Assembly (NCBI RefSeq): GCF_001314325.1 | Contig: NZ_CP009429.1 | Coordinates: 4,030,501-4,094,500, forward strand | Source of the DNA: Sphingopyxis macrogoltabida | Lineage (GTDB): Bacteria; Pseudomonadota; Alphaproteobacteria; Sphingomonadales; Sphingomonadaceae | Reading direction: 5' to 3' | DNA length: 64,000 nucleotides | Shown: piece after piece, positions 27,318 through 35,544 of the stretch | How positions within the stretch are numbered: the stretch's first letter is position 1 | Layout of the letters: each line of letters begins with the position of its first letter | Notes under the pieces: generated by a model | What the model saw: the letters and a program-made list of their open reading frames with translations, nothing else | What the model was told of the DNA's origin: nothing | Database searches by the model: none | Program-made: the position numbers and the translations under genes

Positions 27318-28040
27318 ATGACACGCGTAGCAATCGTCACCGGCGGCAGCCGCGGCATCGGCGAAGCCATTTCGCTGAAATTGCAGGAGCAGGGCGTCAC
27401 CGTCGTCGCCAACTATGGCGGCAACGACGAAAAAGCCCGGGAATTTACCGAACGCACCGGCATCGCGGCGATGAAGTGGGACGTCGGCGACCATCAGGCG
27501 TGTCTCGACAGTTGCGCGCGCATCGCCGAAGAGTTCGGCCCCGTCGACATCGTCGTCAACAACGCCGGGATCACCCGCGACGGCACGCTCGCCCGCATGA
27601 GCTATGACGATTGGGACGACGTCATGCGCGTCAATCTCGGCGGCTGCTTCAACATGGCGAAGGCGACCTTTGGCGGCATGGTCGAGCGCGGCTGGGGCCG
27701 CATCGTCAACATCGGCTCGATCAACGGACAGGCCGGCCAGTACGGCCAGGTCAATTATGCCGCCGCCAAATCGGGCATCCACGGCTTTACCAAGGCGCTG
27801 GCGCAGGAAGGCGCCAAGAAGGGCGTGACGGTCAACGCGATCGCGCCCGGCTATATCGACACCGACATGGTCGCCGCGGTGCCCGCACCGGTGCTCGAAA
27901 AGATCGTCGCCAAGATCCCGGTCGGCCGCCTCGGCCAAGCCGACGAAATCGCGCGCGGCGTTGCCTTTCTGTGCAGCGAGGATGCGGGCTTCGTCACCGG
28001 ATCGACGATGAGCATCAACGGCGGCCAGCATATGTATTGA
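27318..28040 (+). CDS. phbB: acetoacetyl-CoA reductase
   Basis: 240-residue short-chain dehydrogenase that reduces acetoacetyl-CoA to (R)-3-hydroxybutyryl-CoA with NADPH for polyhydroxyalkanoate synthesis. It has the nucleotide motif TGGSRGIG (8-15), NNAGITRDGTLARM, the active-site SINGQAGQYGQVNYAAAKSG with Tyr147 and Lys151, and the PhaB-type ending TGSTMSINGGQHMY. The residues around the active site and the C-terminus match PhaB rather than FabG. No phaA or phaC is next to it. A palindromic box lies upstream and GC-rich hairpins follow the stop. Confidence 0.93.
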   Translation: MTRVAIVTGGSRGIGEAISLKLQEQGVTVVANYGGNDEKAREFTERTGIAAMKWDVGDHQACLDSCARIAEEFGPVDIVVNNAGITRDGTLARMSYDDWDDVMRVNLGGCFNMAKATFGGMVERGWGRIVNIGSINGQAGQYGQVNYAAAKSGIHGFTKALAQEGAKKGVTVNAIAPGYIDTDMVAAVPAPVLEKIVAKIPVGRLGQADEIARGVAFLCSEDAGFVTGSTMSINGGQHMY

Positions 28041-28063
28041 CGATGGCAGGCGCGTAACGAAGG

Positions 28064-28120
28064 CGTTCGCGCAGCGAACGGCACGTTAGGCGCCGGTGCC
28101 GCAAAGCGGCAGCCACCGGC
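28064..28120. repeat. two consecutive GC hairpins downstream of phbB
   Basis: CGTTCGC-GCA-GCGAACG (28064-28080) is a perfect 7-bp stem. It is followed by a nested hairpin with outer arms GCCGGTG (28092-28098) and CACCGGC (28114-28120) around GCCGC-AAA-GCGGC. They may end phbB transcription, though no T-run follows. The surrounding gap 28041-28334 has no convincing gene. Confidence 0.45.
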
Positions 28121-28214
28121 TCGGCCAGCGGGGCGACCGGCCGAAGCCGGGCGAACCCGTCTGACGTCATGGCGGCGGCTTTGCCGTCGCCGCTAGCGCT
28201 CCGCCAAATAAAAA

Positions 28215-28297
28215 TCCGTTCGCATCGAGCGAGGTCGAGATGCCCCTCGGGCTTGGCTATCTCGCGGCGTGTCTCGACGTCGCTCGACGCAAACGGG
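28215..28297. repeat. imperfect 29-bp inverted repeat (TCGAGCGA-type dispersed element)
   Basis: Arms 28215-28243 and 28269-28297 match as reverse complements at 23 of 29 positions and share the core TCGAGCGA(G/C)GTCGAGA. This core is familiar to me as a dispersed intergenic element in sphingomonad genomes. It lies between the convergent phbB and HTH genes and probably forms a long hairpin in RNA from either strand. Confidence 0.65.
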
Positions 28298-28334
28298 AAG
28301 AGGGGGAATTCCGACCCCGCACTGCCCCTCTCGA

Positions 28335-29084
28335 TTACTCCACCATCACGCCCACAACCCGCCAGCTCCCGCCCTCGCGCACTAGCGACAGCGTTTCGAT
28401 CGCCCCCGCCTTGTTCGCATAGTCGGTGCGGAACTTGACCATCTGATAGCCATAGGGCGGCGCGGGGACCGCCTCTTCGCTCAGCAGCACGCGTGCCTTC
28501 ACCGCGCCGAGCGGCCCCTGCACCTGGTGCGCCACGCGCGCCCAGGTCTCCGGCGTGTTGAGCGTCTTGAACGACTGGCCCGTCGCCTCCCAGCTACCGT
28601 TCCAGTCGCCGCGGTCGACCAGCGCGAGCCAGCCCAGCGCCGCCGCGACCGCGGCGCTTTGGGCGGGGGCGGTCGAGGGCGGTGCCGCAGGGGTATCGGC
28701 GCTTCCGGACATCGAGGCGAAAGCGAGCAGGGCAAGAGCGAACGACATGAACAAACCTCCGGCTATCCAGCCGGACCGCCGCCCCATGCGGCGCGTCGCG
28801 GCTGATGCCGTCGTCTGTTCCATGCCGGGGACGGCCGCGGCTTCCCCCAAAGCCTTGTCTCCGAGGATTTGGGGGTCTCGATGCTCGAGGTCGCGCAGTT
28901 GCCGCGCCGCTTCGCGGCTGCTCGATACCGCGAGCTTGCGCCGCGCATCGCGCAGCCGCTCGTTGACCGTGTGCACCGACAGGCCGAGGTGGCGCGCCAT
29001 CGACTTGGCGTCATAGCCGCTGACCAGCAGCCGCAGCGTCTCCTTCTCCTTTTCGGTGAGCGCCTGGATTCCGGCTGTCGTCAC
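28335..29084 (-). CDS. membrane-anchored LuxR-type HTH regulator with DUF4019 sensor
   Basis: 249 residues in three parts. A LuxR-type helix-turn-helix (ALTEKEKETLRLLVSGYDAKSMA, then LGLSVHTVNERLRDARRKL) occupies about 8-60; a linker leads to one membrane helix (WIAGGLFMSFALALLAFASM, about 108-127); the C-terminal ~110 residues outside are a DUF4019-like domain (AALGWLALVDRGDWNGSWEATG, FKTLNTPETWARV, PYGYQMVKFRTDY). The layout implies a one-component transmembrane regulator with a periplasmic sensor and cytoplasmic DNA-binding head. It diverges from the small RHH gene across about 113 bp. Target genes are unknown. Confidence 0.88.
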   Translation of the reverse strand: MTTAGIQALTEKEKETLRLLVSGYDAKSMARHLGLSVHTVNERLRDARRKLAVSSSREAARQLRDLEHRDPQILGDKALGEAAAVPGMEQTTASAATRRMGRRSGWIAGGLFMSFALALLAFASMSGSADTPAAPPSTAPAQSAAVAAALGWLALVDRGDWNGSWEATGQSFKTLNTPETWARVAHQVQGPLGAVKARVLLSEEAVPAPPYGYQMVKFRTDYANKAGAIETLSLVREGGSWRVVGVMVE

Positions 29085-29197
29085 GTTTCCTGTCCCTCAC
29101 TCCACTGCTATCGACGCCGACATTAAGCTCCGCCCGAACGCGGTCACCCCCAAATAATTCGTACTCCAATCGGCAGGCGAGCGGCTATGCTGCGGCG

Positions 29198-29425
29198 ATG
29201 GCCGCCCCCTATCGTCCCCCCGTCAAACGCTCGGTCACCATCGCCGGCCACCCGACGTCGATCAGCCTCGAACCTTTGTTCTGGGACGCGCTGGAAGAAG
29301 CGGCGGCCCGGCTCGCGCTCCCGGTCAACGCGCTCGTCGCACGCATCGATGTCGAGCGGATGGACGCCGACGATCCCCCCAACCTCACATCGGCGATCCG
29401 GCAATGGCTATGGCGCGAACGCTGA
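29198..29425 (+). CDS. ribbon-helix-helix domain protein
   Basis: 75 residues matching the alphaproteobacterial ribbon-helix-helix family: VKRSVTIAGHPTSISLEPLFWDALEEAAARLALPV forms the strand plus first helix, then ALVARIDVERM and NLTSAIRQWLWRE. Such proteins bind DNA as dimers through the beta strand, but this group has no assigned targets. A second ATG is not needed; 29198 gives the full domain. It is too short to carry anything else. Confidence 0.85.
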   Translation: MAAPYRPPVKRSVTIAGHPTSISLEPLFWDALEEAAARLALPVNALVARIDVERMDADDPPNLTSAIRQWLWRER

Positions 29426-29450
29426 TCCCGCGAGCAAACTCGCCGCTGTG

Positions 29451-29756
29451 CTAGCCCAAACGGTGCGGCGTCGGGTCGCCCAGTTCGCCGACGAGCTGCC
29501 GATAGGCTTCGGCACGGCAGCGCGCATATGACGCGCCGAGTTCTGCCCGATCGAGACTGCGGTCGGCGACAAGCCGGTCCAATATTCCCGCATCGTCGGA
29601 AAGCGCGATCTCGCCGACCAGCTCGTCGCCGCTCGCGCCCAGCGCGTCGGCGAGCAGGCGGAACGTCCGCGCGCGCTGCCGGAACTCGAAATCCATCAGC
29701 CGCGCCGATTCCACCTCTTCCTTGCGAAGCAGGGCCGCTCTGAGGTCGAAAGCCAT
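29451..29756 (-). CDS. hypothetical protein, helical, 101 residues
   Basis: A short, mostly helical acidic/basic protein (ALLRKEEVESARLMDFEFRQRARTFRLLA, then DRSLDRAELGASYARCRAEAYRQLV). Codon use and third-position GC look like its neighbours and it fills the gap between the RHH gene and the ATP-grasp gene with no better alternative frame. I do not recognise the family. It lies 52 bp downstream of the ATP-grasp gene on the same strand and could be the last gene of that unit. Confidence 0.65.
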   Translation of the reverse strand: MAFDLRAALLRKEEVESARLMDFEFRQRARTFRLLADALGASGDELVGEIALSDDAGILDRLVADRSLDRAELGASYARCRAEAYRQLVGELGDPTPHRLG

Positions 29757-29808
29757 GGCGTCGATTTAGGCCGCGAGGCGCGTCGGCGCAATCGTCGTGC
29801 GCATGCGC

Positions 29809-30672
29809 TCAGCCGAACAGTGCCGCCGCCACCGCCCTGCCGAACGCCGCCCCCTTGTCGGGCGCGTGGTGCAGAAAGAGCGAAGGCTCGATCAGTTCGA
29901 GTTCGATGATGTGCAACCTGCCCGCCGCATCGCCGACCATATCGACGCGCGCATAGACCGGCGGTGCCGGTGCCGCAGCGAGCGCGGCGGCAGCAAGGTC
30001 GCGCGCCGCTTCGCTCGCGTCCCAGTCGGCCTCGCGCCCGCCGAACTGTTCCTGGACGCGAAAATCGCCCGCCGCAGGGCGCTTGACGATCGCGTGGCTG
30101 AACTTGCCGGCAAAGAAAAAGAGCGAATATTCGCCGTCGGTCAGAATGCCTTGCATCAGCGGCTGGACCAGCCGGCGCCGGCCGAGCGCATCGCCGGGGA
30201 TCGGCGCCCCCGGAGCGATACGGTGCGTGCCGTCGGCGCCGCCCGAAATGGCGGGCTTGATCACCACCTCTTCGGCACCGAGCGCGACGCGCGCCTCGCC
30301 AAGCCCCGCTTCGTCGAGCGCGGCGATCTCGACCGTCGGCACCACGGCAACCCCTGCCGCGCCCAGTTCGGCCAGATAGGCCTTGTCGCTGTTCCAGCGC
30401 AGCACCGGCACCGGATTCACCACCGGCAGCGCCTCGGTTTCCAGCCGGTCGAGCAATGCATACCAGGCCGCGACGTCGCGCTGATAGCCCCAGGTAAAGA
30501 GCGGCAGGATCAGCTCATATCCCGTCAGATCGCCGGGATCGGTCCACACGCGCTGCTCGACGACCAGCCCTGCCGCTGTCAGCGCCGCCGCCTTGCGCGC
30601 GAAGGCCGGCTGCCATTTTTCATAATAGTCGGACGCCGGGACGAGGATCGCGACGCGGGGCTGGAAAGGCAT
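29809..30672 (-). CDS. ATP-grasp (RimK/glutathione synthetase-like) protein
   Basis: 287 residues. The start ATG shares one base with the glutamate dehydrogenase stop (TAATG), so the two are coupled. ATP-grasp features: VPVLRWNSDKAYLAELGAAGVAVVPT (N-subdomain lid), EEVVIKPAISGGADGTHRI (ATP-binding Lys and Gly-rich loop), LVQPLM, GEYSLFFFAGKFSHAIVKRP and VYARVDMVGDAAGRLHIIELELIEPSLF, whose Asp and Glu bind Mg. Such proteins ligate an amino acid or amine to a carboxylate. The neighbour suggests glutamate metabolism, but the substrate is not known. Confidence 0.87.
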   Translation of the reverse strand: MPFQPRVAILVPASDYYEKWQPAFARKAAALTAAGLVVEQRVWTDPGDLTGYELILPLFTWGYQRDVAAWYALLDRLETEALPVVNPVPVLRWNSDKAYLAELGAAGVAVVPTVEIAALDEAGLGEARVALGAEEVVIKPAISGGADGTHRIAPGAPIPGDALGRRRLVQPLMQGILTDGEYSLFFFAGKFSHAIVKRPAAGDFRVQEQFGGREADWDASEAARDLAAAALAAAPAPPVYARVDMVGDAAGRLHIIELELIEPSLFLHHAPDKGAAFGRAVAAALFG

Positions 30673-33600
30673 TACCTCCCCAGCAGCCCGCGCGCCTGCC
30701 CGGCGATATGCGACAGCATCGCGCCGTTCGGGTTCGGAATCGTCCGCGCGCGGTCGACCGTCGCCCTGAATTGCGCGACACGCTGCGCATTGTCGGCGAG
30801 CCATTTGGTCACCGCCGCGTCGAGATCGCCCTTCGGCAATCCCGCCAGGAAACCCAGCCGCATCTGCTGGAAATCGCGCGCCAGGCTGTTGACCAGCAGC
30901 CGCTCCCACGGATCGGCGGGGCTCATATGCGCCGCCAGCGTCTGCGCCCAGTCGAGCCCCAGCGCTTCGCCCAAATGGGTGAAGGCGTGCGTCACCGCGA
31001 TCTCGTCGTCGCCGCGCCGTTCGGCAAGATCGACGATGCCGATCGCGCCGTCGGTCTTGAACAGGCGCACGACCGACGCGGTCAGCGCCTCGGGCGCCCC
31101 GGCATCGAGCAATTGCTGGCTGAGCATATCCCACTGGCGCTTGACCGACGGGCTGAGCAGTCCGTCGACCCCGGCGGTCAGGCGATCGACCCCGGGTTCC
31201 AGCCGCGTCACCACCGGACCCGGCAGCGTCAGCGTCGGGTTGACGCGGAGCAGGTCGGCCATTTGCGATGTCATCGCCGATGCGGCCTGCGCAAACAGCG
31301 ACAGGCGGATCGTCTCGTCGATCTTCGCCGCGTCGAGCGCGGTCCAGATCGCGGGCATGTCGAGCAGGCGTTCGACCGCAACAAACGCCGCCGCGATGTC
31401 GCCGAGTGCGCAGCCTTCCTCTTCGACGAGTTCGAAGGGATGGACGACGCCCAGACGGTTGATCATCCGGTTGGCGAGCTTGGTCGCGATGATTTCGCGG
31501 CGTAGCTGGTGATCGGCGATCGCCCCCGCAAAGTCGCGCTGCATCTCGGCCGGGAAGGCGGCCGCAAGGTCGGAGCCGAGCGCCGGGTCGCCCGGCAGGT
31601 CGCTGTTCTCGATCGCGTCCTGCAAGGCGAGTTTCGCGGTCGACAGCAGCACCGCGAGTTCGGGCCGCGTGAGCCCGCGGCCCTCGGCCGAGCGGCGGAG
31701 CAGTTCGTCGTTCGCCGCGAGCCCCTCGACCTTGCGGTCGAGCCGGCCCGACGCCTCGAACGTCTCCATGATCCGGACGAGCGACGGCACCGCCGACGAA
31801 CCGCCCTTTTCGGCGATCGACAGCGCCAGTGCCTGCAGCCGGTTGTCCTCGAGCACCAGCGCGGCAACATCGTCGGTCATCCGGACGAGCAAGGCATCGC
31901 GATCGTCCTGCGCCAGACGGCCTTCGGCCATCTCGCGGTTGAGCGCGATCTTGATATTGACCTCGTTATCCGAGCAGTCGACGCCGGCGCTGTTGTCGAT
32001 GAAGTCGGTGTTGATCCGGCCGCCCTTCGCCGAAAAGGCGATGCGCGCCGCCTGCGTGACGCCAAGGTTGGCGCCCTCGCCGACCGCCTTGACGCGCAGA
32101 TCCTCGGCATCGACGCGCAAGGCGTCGTTCGCGGGGTCGCCGACCTCGGCATTGTTCTGGCTCGCGGCCTTCACATAGGTGCCGATGCCGCCGAACCAGA
32201 GCAGGTCTGCGGGTGCCCTGAGGATCGCCGAAATCAACGAGCCGGGGTCGATTTCGGACTGCGAAAGGCCAAGCGCCGCCTGCACCTCGGGGGTCAGCGG
32301 AATGCTCTTCTGGCTCCGCGGAAAGACGCCGCCGCCCTTCGAGATCAGCTTCTTGTCATAATCTTCCCAGCTCGACCGCGGCAGCGCGAACATGCGGTCG
32401 CGTTCCTTCCAGCTCTTCGCCGGATCGGGATCGGGGTCGAGGAAGATATGGCGATGGTCGAACGCCGCGACGAGCTTGATCGCCTTGCTGAGCAGCATGC
32501 CGTTGCCGAACACGTCGCCCGACATGTCGCCGCAGCCCACGACGCGGATACTGTCGGTCTGCACGTCGACGCCCATTTCGGCGAAGTGGCGCTGGACCGA
32601 GACCCATGCGCCCTTGGCGGTGATGCCCATCGCCTTGTGGTCATAGCCCTTCGACCCGCCGCTCGCGAAAGCATCGCCGAGCCAGAAATTGCGCTCCATC
32701 GCAAGGCCGTTGGCGACGTCGGAGAAGGTCGCGGTGCCCTTGTCGGCGGCAACGACGAAATAGGGGTCCTCGCCGTCGTGGATCGCGACGCCCTTCGGAT
32801 GCACGACCTTGCCCGCGACGATATTGTCGGTGATCGACAGGAGCGAACGGATGAAGATGCGATAGCATTCGGTGCCCTCGGCAAACCACGCATCGCGGTC
32901 GAGCGCCACATCGGGGAGCGCCTTGGGATAGAAGCCGCCCTTTGCCCCCGTCGGCACGATCACCGCGTTCTTGACCCGCTGCGCCTTCATCAGGCCAAGG
33001 ATTTCGGTGCGGAAGTCGTCGCGGCGGTCGGACCAGCGCAGCCCGCCGCGCGCGACCGGACCGGCGCGCAGGTGGATGCCCTCGACGCGCGGGCTGTACA
33101 CCCACACTTCGCGCCACGGCAGCGGCTTGGGCAGGCCGGGGATCAGGCTGGAATCGATCTTGAACGCCAGCGCTTCGGCCGCCGCGGGCGCAAAGGCGTT
33201 GGTGCGCAAGGTCGCGCCGATCACCGCGTGGAAGAGCCGCAGGATGCGGTCGTCGTCGATCGACTTGATGTCGGCGAAACCGGCGACGATCTCTTCGCCG
33301 AGCGCCTTGGCGCGGGCCGCGTCGGCGCGTTTCGGATCGTGGAGCGCGCAGAAACGCTCGATCATCTTGGCGGTCAGTTCGGGCGCGTGGCGCAGCGCCG
33401 CGACGACCGTGTCCATGCCATAACTCGCCCCGCCCTGCCGCAGATAGCGGAACCAGGCGCGCAGCCAGACGATCGCCTGCGGATCGGTCTGCGTCGCGAT
33501 GACCAGTTCGTTGAACGCGTCGTTTTCCGCCCCGCCATCGAGCACTGCGGTAATTGCGCCCTCGATCACGTCGGTGTGCGGGAGCAGCGCGGTCTCGTCG

Positions 33601-35396
33601 ACGTTGGCCGGCACGCGCAGCGTGAAGTCGTGGATGAACGCCGGCTGCTCTTCGCCGTCGGCGTCGGGCGCACGGTTCTGCCCGAGCGCGGTCGGGATTT
33701 CCTCGAGCACCTCGAAGCCGAAATGTTCGAGCGCGGGGACGACGTCGGACAATGCGAGCGCGCCCGCCGAACTGTAGACCTTGAGCCGCAGCCGGTCGTC
33801 GCCGTCGAGGCTCTTTCGCGCAAGACGGACTCCGCGCGGGCTGTCGGCGTCGAGGTCGCGGAGCCGCAGGATGTCGCGTGCGGCCTCCTCGGGCGAATAG
33901 AGGTTGCGGTAATTGGGCGGAAACAGCGCGGCGAACCGCGACGCCAGCGCCGCCGCACGGCCGGGATCGCCGCGCTTCGCCAGTTCAGCCTCGACCTCGG
34001 GCTGCCAGCCACGCACCATCTGTTCGAGCTGTGCGTTCAGCGTATCGGCGTCGGGAACGACCCCGCCGCTGCGCAGGTCGAGCGTATAACGGAGCAGCGC
34101 GGCACCGCCGTCTTCGAGGACCATCGTCCAGCCGATCACCCCGGCCTTCGCCTCGCGCACCAGCAATGTTTCGACCGCAAGCCGGCGGCCGGTCGACACT
34201 TCGTCGCGCGGCAGCCAGACAAAGGCGAACAGATGGCGGCCGAGCGCGCTCTGCACCATGACGATGCGCGGACGCGGCCGGTCGGTGATCGACATCGACG
34301 TCAGCACCAGTTCCTCGAGGGAGGCGGCGTCGAAGGCGATGAGCAGGTCGTGCGGCAGCGCGGTCAGCGCGTGGGTCAGCGCCTTGCCGGCGTGGCCCGT
34401 CGGATCGAAACCGAATTTCGCCATCAGCGCGCCAAGCTGCGCACGCAGCATCGGCACCTTGTCGGGACGCGCCGACAGCGCGGCGCTAGTCCACAGGCCG
34501 GCGTGGATCGACAGGCGCTCGGCCTTCGTCCCTTTATATTCGGGGACGATAACCAGATCGAGGAGGACGCGGCGGTGCACCGCCGACAGCCGGTTCGACT
34601 TGATGAGCAGCGGCCCCTGATTGCCCTTGTCGAACCAGGCGAATGCCGCTTCGAGCGCCGCCGCGGACAGGAGATCGCCGGCACCCGACGTCGAGATACC
34701 GAGCGGGTCCTGCGCCGGGCCCGAACGCGCACGCCATTCGTGGCCGAGCTGCGTCAGCGCGCCGCCTTCGAACCAGCGCAACAGTTCGGCGGCTTCGCCG
34801 TCGGCGCGCATCGCGGCATCGGCGAGCATCGCGGCGCGCATCGCCTTCCAGTCCTGGACTGCGGCGCGGACGTCGCCGAGCGCCTGTTCGAGGCCGTCGA
34901 GCAGGCGGCGGCGCGCGCGCGCATCGCCGCGTTCGAGTTCCATATAGATGACCGATTCGCGGCCGGCGCTGCCGGGCTGCGCATCGCCGGCTTCCTGAAG
35001 CTGTCCCTTGGCATCGCGCTTTGCCGCGACGACGGGGTGGAGGATGCGGTGGACGACGAGCCCCTGCGCCGCGACGACCTGCGAGGTCGAATCGACGAGG
35101 AACGGCATATCGTCATTGACGATCGCCAGCCGCATGCGCCGGTCGGTGCCGTCGGCGACGACGGGCTCGAGCAGCAACGAAGGCTTGCCCGGCGCGCGCG
35201 CGATCGAGGCGCGGCCGACGAACTGCGCCGCATCGGCAAGTGCCGCCTGATCGAGGTCGTCGCCTTCGCCGGGCAGCGCGCTGCCGCGCAGCGCGGCCAG
35301 ATAGGCGGCGGCGATTTTGGCGGGGATTTTGGGGATCGAAAGCGTGGCGTCCGTATCGGGGGTTTCGGACAATTTTTTAGGCATGGGGTGCGGCAT
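30672..35396 (-). CDS. gdhB: NAD-dependent glutamate dehydrogenase (GDH-180 class)
   Basis: 1,574 residues, the length of the large NAD-specific glutamate dehydrogenases that deaminate glutamate to 2-oxoglutarate in catabolism. The N-terminal half carries ACT-like regulatory segments (DDMPFLVDSTSQVVAA). The central catalytic part has VEGIHLRAGPVARGGLRWSDR, EILGLMKAQRVKNAVIVPTGAKGGF, and GCGDMSGDVFGNGML with the nucleotide fold; the C-terminal quarter is the GDH-180 helical region. It is preceded by a 148-bp gap with an ACGT-nn-ACGT box and followed by the coupled ATP-grasp gene. Codon use is uniform. Confidence 0.96.
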   Translation of the reverse strand: MPHPMPKKLSETPDTDATLSIPKIPAKIAAAYLAALRGSALPGEGDDLDQAALADAAQFVGRASIARAPGKPSLLLEPVVADGTDRRMRLAIVNDDMPFLVDSTSQVVAAQGLVVHRILHPVVAAKRDAKGQLQEAGDAQPGSAGRESVIYMELERGDARARRRLLDGLEQALGDVRAAVQDWKAMRAAMLADAAMRADGEAAELLRWFEGGALTQLGHEWRARSGPAQDPLGISTSGAGDLLSAAALEAAFAWFDKGNQGPLLIKSNRLSAVHRRVLLDLVIVPEYKGTKAERLSIHAGLWTSAALSARPDKVPMLRAQLGALMAKFGFDPTGHAGKALTHALTALPHDLLIAFDAASLEELVLTSMSITDRPRPRIVMVQSALGRHLFAFVWLPRDEVSTGRRLAVETLLVREAKAGVIGWTMVLEDGGAALLRYTLDLRSGGVVPDADTLNAQLEQMVRGWQPEVEAELAKRGDPGRAAALASRFAALFPPNYRNLYSPEEAARDILRLRDLDADSPRGVRLARKSLDGDDRLRLKVYSSAGALALSDVVPALEHFGFEVLEEIPTALGQNRAPDADGEEQPAFIHDFTLRVPANVDETALLPHTDVIEGAITAVLDGGAENDAFNELVIATQTDPQAIVWLRAWFRYLRQGGASYGMDTVVAALRHAPELTAKMIERFCALHDPKRADAARAKALGEEIVAGFADIKSIDDDRILRLFHAVIGATLRTNAFAPAAAEALAFKIDSSLIPGLPKPLPWREVWVYSPRVEGIHLRAGPVARGGLRWSDRRDDFRTEILGLMKAQRVKNAVIVPTGAKGGFYPKALPDVALDRDAWFAEGTECYRIFIRSLLSITDNIVAGKVVHPKGVAIHDGEDPYFVVAADKGTATFSDVANGLAMERNFWLGDAFASGGSKGYDHKAMGITAKGAWVSVQRHFAEMGVDVQTDSIRVVGCGDMSGDVFGNGMLLSKAIKLVAAFDHRHIFLDPDPDPAKSWKERDRMFALPRSSWEDYDKKLISKGGGVFPRSQKSIPLTPEVQAALGLSQSEIDPGSLISAILRAPADLLWFGGIGTYVKAASQNNAEVGDPANDALRVDAEDLRVKAVGEGANLGVTQAARIAFSAKGGRINTDFIDNSAGVDCSDNEVNIKIALNREMAEGRLAQDDRDALLVRMTDDVAALVLEDNRLQALALSIAEKGGSSAVPSLVRIMETFEASGRLDRKVEGLAANDELLRRSAEGRGLTRPELAVLLSTAKLALQDAIENSDLPGDPALGSDLAAAFPAEMQRDFAGAIADHQLRREIIATKLANRMINRLGVVHPFELVEEEGCALGDIAAAFVAVERLLDMPAIWTALDAAKIDETIRLSLFAQAASAMTSQMADLLRVNPTLTLPGPVVTRLEPGVDRLTAGVDGLLSPSVKRQWDMLSQQLLDAGAPEALTASVVRLFKTDGAIGIVDLAERRGDDEIAVTHAFTHLGEALGLDWAQTLAAHMSPADPWERLLVNSLARDFQQMRLGFLAGLPKGDLDAAVTKWLADNAQRVAQFRATVDRARTIPNPNGAMLSHIAGQARGLLGR

Positions 35397-35527
35397 CCTG
35401 AACCGAGGCGAACCCTTGCCGACGATCGGCTGGTCCGTTCGCTGCCGCCCCTATGCGCCTGCCGCGCGCAGGGCTCAACCCCCCGCGCAGCGGTCGCGCA
35501 AATAAATATCACGCAATTGATTGACTA

Positions 35528-35542
35528 TTACGTGAACGTCAA
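35528..35542. promoter_or_regulatory. TT-ACGT-nn-ACGT box upstream of glutamate dehydrogenase
   Basis: TTACGTGAACGTCAA lies about 130 bp before the dehydrogenase start, just after the stop of the preceding PAS gene. Two ACGT half-sites separated by two bases are typical of operators of LiuR-like MerR regulators. Read on the minus strand it shares TTGACGTTC with the phbB box. Confidence 0.4.
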
Positions 35543-35544
35543 CG

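Noticed and set aside
28041..28334. Possible small genes in the gap after phbB
   Set aside because: Frames of 60-90 codons exist but have no ribosome site, run through the repeats and look unlike neighbouring proteins.
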